Source of the DNA: Ramlibacter sp.
GTDB taxonomy: Bacteria > Pseudomonadota > Gammaproteobacteria > Burkholderiales > Burkholderiaceae_C
Assembly: GCA_021323335.1 (NCBI GenBank)
Contig: JAJTCN010000005.1
Span: 16,192-80,191, forward strand
Length of the DNA stretch: 64,000 nucleotides
Reading direction: 5' to 3'
This document shows positions 61,515 through 64,000 of this stretch, one piece after another. The translations under genes and the position numbers were made by a program. The notes beneath the pieces are model-generated. The model made no database searches, had not been told where the DNA came from, and worked only from the letters and a program-made list of their open reading frames with translations. Numbering within the stretch: position 1 is the stretch's first letter; the number at the start of each line of letters is the position of its first letter.

Positions 61515-62737
61515 GACGAGTGGCGCTTGCGGTAGTGTTCGAGGAAGCGCGCCATGCGGTTGATGGCCTCGCGCAGGTCGTCCTCGTGCGGCAGGAAGAC
61601 GATGCGGAAGTGGTCCGGCTGCGGCCAGTTGAAGCCGGTGCCCTGCACCAGCATCACCCGGGTTTCCTGCAGCAGCTCCAGGAAGAACTGGCGGTCGTCC
61701 TGGATCGGGTAGACCTTGGGGTCCAGGCGCGGGAACATGTACAGCGCCGCCTGCGGCTTGACGCAGGAGACGCCGGGAATGGCGGTGATCAGCTCGTACG
61801 CCAGGTCGCGCTGGCGGCGCAGGCGCCCGCCGGGGCCGACCAGGTCGTTGATGCTCTGGTAGCCGCCCAGCGCCGTCTGGATCGCCCACTGGCCAGGGAC
61901 GTTGGCGCACAGGCGCATGTTCGAGAGCATGGTGAGGCCCTCGATGTAGTCGGCCGCCGCCTTCTTGTCGCCGGACACCACCATCCAGCCGGCGCGGTAG
62001 CCGCAGGACCGGTAGCTCTTGGACAGCGAATTGAAGGTGAGCGTCAGCACGTCCTCGGACAGGCTGCCGATCGCGGTGTGCTTCGCCTCGTCGTACAGCA
62101 CCTTGTCGTAGACCTCGTCGGCGAAGATCACCAGGCCGTGCTGGCGGGCGATGGCGACGATCTCCACCAGCAGCTCCCGCGAGTACAGCGCGCCGGTCGG
62201 GTTGTTCGGGTTGATGACGACGATGCCCTTGGTGGCGGGCGTGATCTTGCGCCGCAGGTCGTCGAGGTCCGGCATCCAGCCGTTGGACTCGTCGCACATG
62301 TAGTGCACGGGGGTGCCGCCGGACAGGGCCGTCGAGGCCGTCCACAGCGGGTAGTCGGGGGCGGGCAGCAGCAGCTCGTCGCCTTCGTTGAGCAGCGCGT
62401 TGGTGGACAGCGCGATCAGTTCGCTCGCGCCGTTGCCCAGGTACACGTCGTCGAGCGTGACGCCCTTGATGCCCTGCTGCTGGGTGTAGTGCATCACCGC
62501 CTTGCGCGCCGCGAAGATGCCCTTGCTGTCCGAGTAGCCCGCCGAATTCGGCAGGTTGCGGATCATGTCCTGCTGGATTTCCTCGGGCGCATCGAAGCCG
62601 AACGGGGCAAGATTGCCGATGTTCAGCTTGATGACCTTGTGGCCATCCTCTTCCATCTGCCGCGCGGCGTCCATGATGGGTCCGCGGATGTCGTAGAGGA
62701 CATTGGCGAGCTTGGTGGATTTCTGGACGGTCTTCAA
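61511..62737 (-). CDS. alaC: Alanine-synthesising PLP aminotransferase (AlaA/AlaC type)
   Basis: A 408-residue fold-type I aminotransferase. It starts KTVQKSTKLANVLYDIRGPIMDAARQ, has NIGNLAPFGFDAPEE, INPNNPTGALYSREL and the PLP lysine in LTFNSLSKSYRSCGYRAGWM. It belongs to the glutamate-pyruvate aminotransferase branch that E. coli covers with AlaA and AlaC. The start is a TTG with a strong AGGAGAGG before it. It heads the operon alaC-hom-thrC-mobB-moeA-moaD-moaE. Confidence 0.9.
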   Translation of the reverse strand: MKTVQKSTKLANVLYDIRGPIMDAARQMEEDGHKVIKLNIGNLAPFGFDAPEEIQQDMIRNLPNSAGYSDSKGIFAARKAVMHYTQQQGIKGVTLDDVYLGNGASELIALSTNALLNEGDELLLPAPDYPLWTASTALSGGTPVHYMCDESNGWMPDLDDLRRKITPATKGIVVINPNNPTGALYSRELLVEIVAIARQHGLVIFADEVYDKVLYDEAKHTAIGSLSEDVLTLTFNSLSKSYRSCGYRAGWMVVSGDKKAAADYIEGLTMLSNMRLCANVPGQWAIQTALGGYQSINDLVGPGGRLRRQRDLAYELITAIPGVSCVKPQAALYMFPRLDPKVYPIQDDRQFFLELLQETRVMLVQGTGFNWPQPDHFRIVFLPHEDDLREAINRMARFLEHYRKRHSS

Positions 62738-62836
62738 GGCCTCTCCTGGCGGACTTTCACGCGAGGTGAAACGTATAATTTGACCATACTCCACGCGTGC
62801 CTCCCGCAGCGCGGGACTTCCCACTCCCCCATCGCC

Positions 62837-63205
62837 TTGAAACTCCAGCCCGATCAGTCCAGTGCCCAGACCATCAGCGGCTACGGCCCGGGCTGGGTGG
62901 GCGTCGGCACGGAAAAAATCACGCACAACGTGGTGCTGTCCTCGCGCGGCGACCGCCTGCCCTGGGCCGGGAGCTACGAGGCGCTGGGCCCGGAGCACTT
63001 CGAGGTGCTGGCGCGCCTGCAGGTGGAGGTGGTGATCTTCGGCAGCGGCGAGCGCATCCGGTTCCCCAGGCCGGCGTGGCTGGCATCGCTGGCGCAGCAG
63101 CGCATCGGCATCGAGACCATGGACACCGCCGCCGCGTGCCGCACCTACAACGTGCTGGCGCAGGAGGGCCGGGAGGTCGCGGTGGCCCTGCTGCTGGTGC
63201 CCTGA
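62837..63205 (+). CDS. Mth938-like domain protein
   Basis: A 122-residue single-domain protein of the Mth938/NDUFAF3 group: SGYGPGWVGVGTEKITHNVVLSSRGDRLPW, LARLQVEVVIFGSGERIRFPRPAWLASLAQQRIGIETMDTAAACRTYNVLAQEGREVAVALLLVP. Related mitochondrial proteins assist complex I assembly; bacterial members are uncharacterised. A TTG (LKLQPDQ) is the best-placed start; no ATG is near. A TATAAT hexamer at 62774-62779 could be its -10 element. Confidence 0.85.
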   Translation: MKLQPDQSSAQTISGYGPGWVGVGTEKITHNVVLSSRGDRLPWAGSYEALGPEHFEVLARLQVEVVIFGSGERIRFPRPAWLASLAQQRIGIETMDTAAACRTYNVLAQEGREVAVALLLVP

Positions 63206-63367
63206 AAGTCCGCCATCGGCCCCCGGTTGGGTGAAACCGACCCCACGCGGGCCCGGATAGCCGTTTCGCGGTAAAATCTCGGGTTGCGGCAAAGGCCTGC
63301 GCTGCGCCTCCACGCCGCACGGGCAAGTAGCACTGTCACCCAGAACCACATACCCGCACAGGACTTT

Positions 63368-63745
63368 ATGGCGATCGTTGTCAACAAACCCCTTCCTGAA
63401 TTCGAAGCGAACGCCACCGGCGGCCTCAAGGTCACCAACACGACCCATGTCGGGCAGATCGTCGTGCTGTACTTCTATCCCAAGGACAACACGCCGGGCT
63501 GCACCACCGAGGCGATGCAGTTCCGGGACAAGTACAAGGATTTCGTGAAGGCCGGCGCCACCGTGTTCGGCGTCTCGCGCGACAACATGAAGTCGCACGA
63601 CGAGTTCAAGTCCAAGCTGGAACTGCCGTTCGACCTGATCGCCGACACCGAGGAAAAGATGTGCCACATGTTCGGCGTGGTCAAGAACAAGATCATGTAC
63701 GGCAAGAAGGTCAAGGGCATCGAGCGCAGCACCTTCCTGGTGTGA
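63368..63745 (+). CDS. bcp: Peroxiredoxin Bcp, C-terminally truncated
   Basis: Bcp is a thiol peroxidase. The 125-residue product has the peroxidatic site YFYPKDNTPGCTTEAMQFRD, FGVSRDNMKSHDEF, and KVKGIERSTFLV, then an immediate stop. Known Bcp proteins continue about 30-35 residues (the ERSTFLI-D-x-G-x-L-x-x-x-W-R-x-V-K-V-x-G-H segment), so the last strand and helix are gone. No match to that tail is visible in any frame downstream. A deletion or assembly gap is likely, as in the ribonucleotide reductase gene. Confidence 0.85.
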   Translation: MAIVVNKPLPEFEANATGGLKVTNTTHVGQIVVLYFYPKDNTPGCTTEAMQFRDKYKDFVKAGATVFGVSRDNMKSHDEFKSKLELPFDLIADTEEKMCHMFGVVKNKIMYGKKVKGIERSTFLV

Positions 63746-63747
63746 CA

Positions 63748-63775
63748 TTGTTGTGCCGTCGCCGATGTGCATAAT
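63748..63775 (+). promoter_or_regulatory. Candidate promoter between bcp and phoH
   Basis: TTGTTG is followed 16 bases later by CATAAT, a sigma-70-like pair. It points to transcription starting near 63782, ahead of a strong terminator hairpin. Confidence 0.5.
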
Positions 63776-63781
63776 GAATTC

Positions 63782-63857
63782 ATGCCGTTGACCCCGACGC
63801 GACGCGTCATCACCGTCAGTCCCCGAGAAGCCGCCTGGCCCGCCTGGCGGCTTTTTT
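63782..63857 (+). ncRNA. Candidate small RNA or phoH leader
   Basis: The 76-base stretch from the predicted start to the T run has no open reading frame of note and ends in a strong terminator hairpin. The promoter pair is upstream and the phoH ATG lies 37 bases downstream. It could be an independent small RNA, or a leader that attenuates phoH. No known RNA family was identified. Confidence 0.45.
63828..63857 (+). terminator. Rho-independent terminator before phoH
   Basis: AAGCCGCC and GGCGGCTT pair across a ten-base loop (TGGCCCGCCT) and are followed by a T run. It is the strongest hairpin with a T tract in this part of the window. Confidence 0.85.
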
Positions 63858-63893
63858 GTTTGTCGTTGACCTCAACAGGAAGCCGTAGTCCTT

Positions 63894-64000
63894 ATGCCCC
63901 TGCCTCCCGCCCCGACCAAGCGCGCTGCCATGCTCCCGCCGGAAGCCTTCGACGCCCCGGCCCGTTCCTCGCACAAGGCGGCGCGAAAATCGGAGGGGCC
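63894..64000 (+). CDS. phoH: N-terminus of a PhoH family protein (partial)
   Basis: The visible start MPLPPAPTKRAAMLPPEAF and the following DAPARSSHKAARKSEG match the N-terminal region of PhoH proteins in Comamonadaceae, where phoH commonly follows bcp. The conserved PIN-like and ATPase domains lie outside the window, so the assignment rests on about 36 residues. AGGAAG precedes the ATG by about 12 bases. Confidence 0.6.
   Translation, partial: MPLPPAPTKRAAMLPPEAFDAPARSSHKAARKSEG

Overview
This is a high-GC window of densely packed, mostly operonic genes. The gene content points to a betaproteobacterium of the order Burkholderiales, probably a Comamonadaceae member of the Ramlibacter/Variovorax type. 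The signs are two orphan Bug/TctC periplasmic binding proteins, the Bcp-PhoH and alaC-hom-thrC-mobB-moeA-moaD-moaE gene orders, a cbb3 oxidase/HemN/FNR block, and many GTG and TTG starts. The genus is an inference from protein style, not from a marker gene. I see no rRNA, tRNA, CRISPR array, insertion sequence or phage gene.

Layout. Positions 1-10 kb hold a 2-hydroxyacid dehydrogenase, a Bug protein, murQ, a thioesterase and a leftward run of small genes (TauE, DM13, DUF2784, GNAT, VOC, arfB, an acidic protein, a GPHC-type membrane protein, hemN) that meets fnr across an FNR box. Positions 10-24 kb hold a class A penicillin-binding protein and a signalling island: a NarL-type kinase/regulator pair, two c-di-GMP proteins, a lone receiver, two degenerate kinase-like proteins and a FimV-like membrane protein. 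Positions 24-32 kb are the complete cbb3 oxidase locus (fixH, ccoG, ccoP, ccoQ, ccoO, ccoN, ccoS, ccoI) followed by two UspA proteins.

Positions 33-40.4 kb are a nitric oxide/nitrite island: DUF2249, quinol NO reductase, NsrR, a DUF59 protein, a membrane protein, NnrS and a cupredoxin-fused copper nitrite reductase. NsrR-type and FNR-type operators lie before its two ends. FNR-like boxes also precede hemN/fnr, ccoG, ccoN and ccoI/uspA, so one oxygen sensor encoded here could switch on haem synthesis, the high-affinity oxidase and denitrification, while NsrR adds NO control. Nitrite to N2O is covered; nitrate and N2O reductases are not in the window.

Positions 40.4-54 kb hold a nitronate monooxygenase-like protein, a broken class II ribonucleotide reductase with two internal deletions, small disordered proteins, a Nudix hydrolase, an S9 peptidase, an SDR, NDH-2, an orphan NarL-type regulator and clpB with a heat-shock-type promoter. 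Positions 54-64 kb hold a MarR regulator, a second Bug protein, a continuous leftward operon for alanine/threonine/homoserine and molybdopterin genes, an Mth938-like protein, a C-terminally truncated Bcp, a candidate small RNA and the start of phoH.

The least ordinary signals are the in-frame palindromic repeat inside ccoI, the two deletions in the ribonucleotide reductase gene, the cut-off Bcp, the TGTAGGA heptamer recurring in intergenic regions, the two kinase-like proteins that have lost recognisable catalytic motifs, and the promoter-hairpin unit between bcp and phoH.
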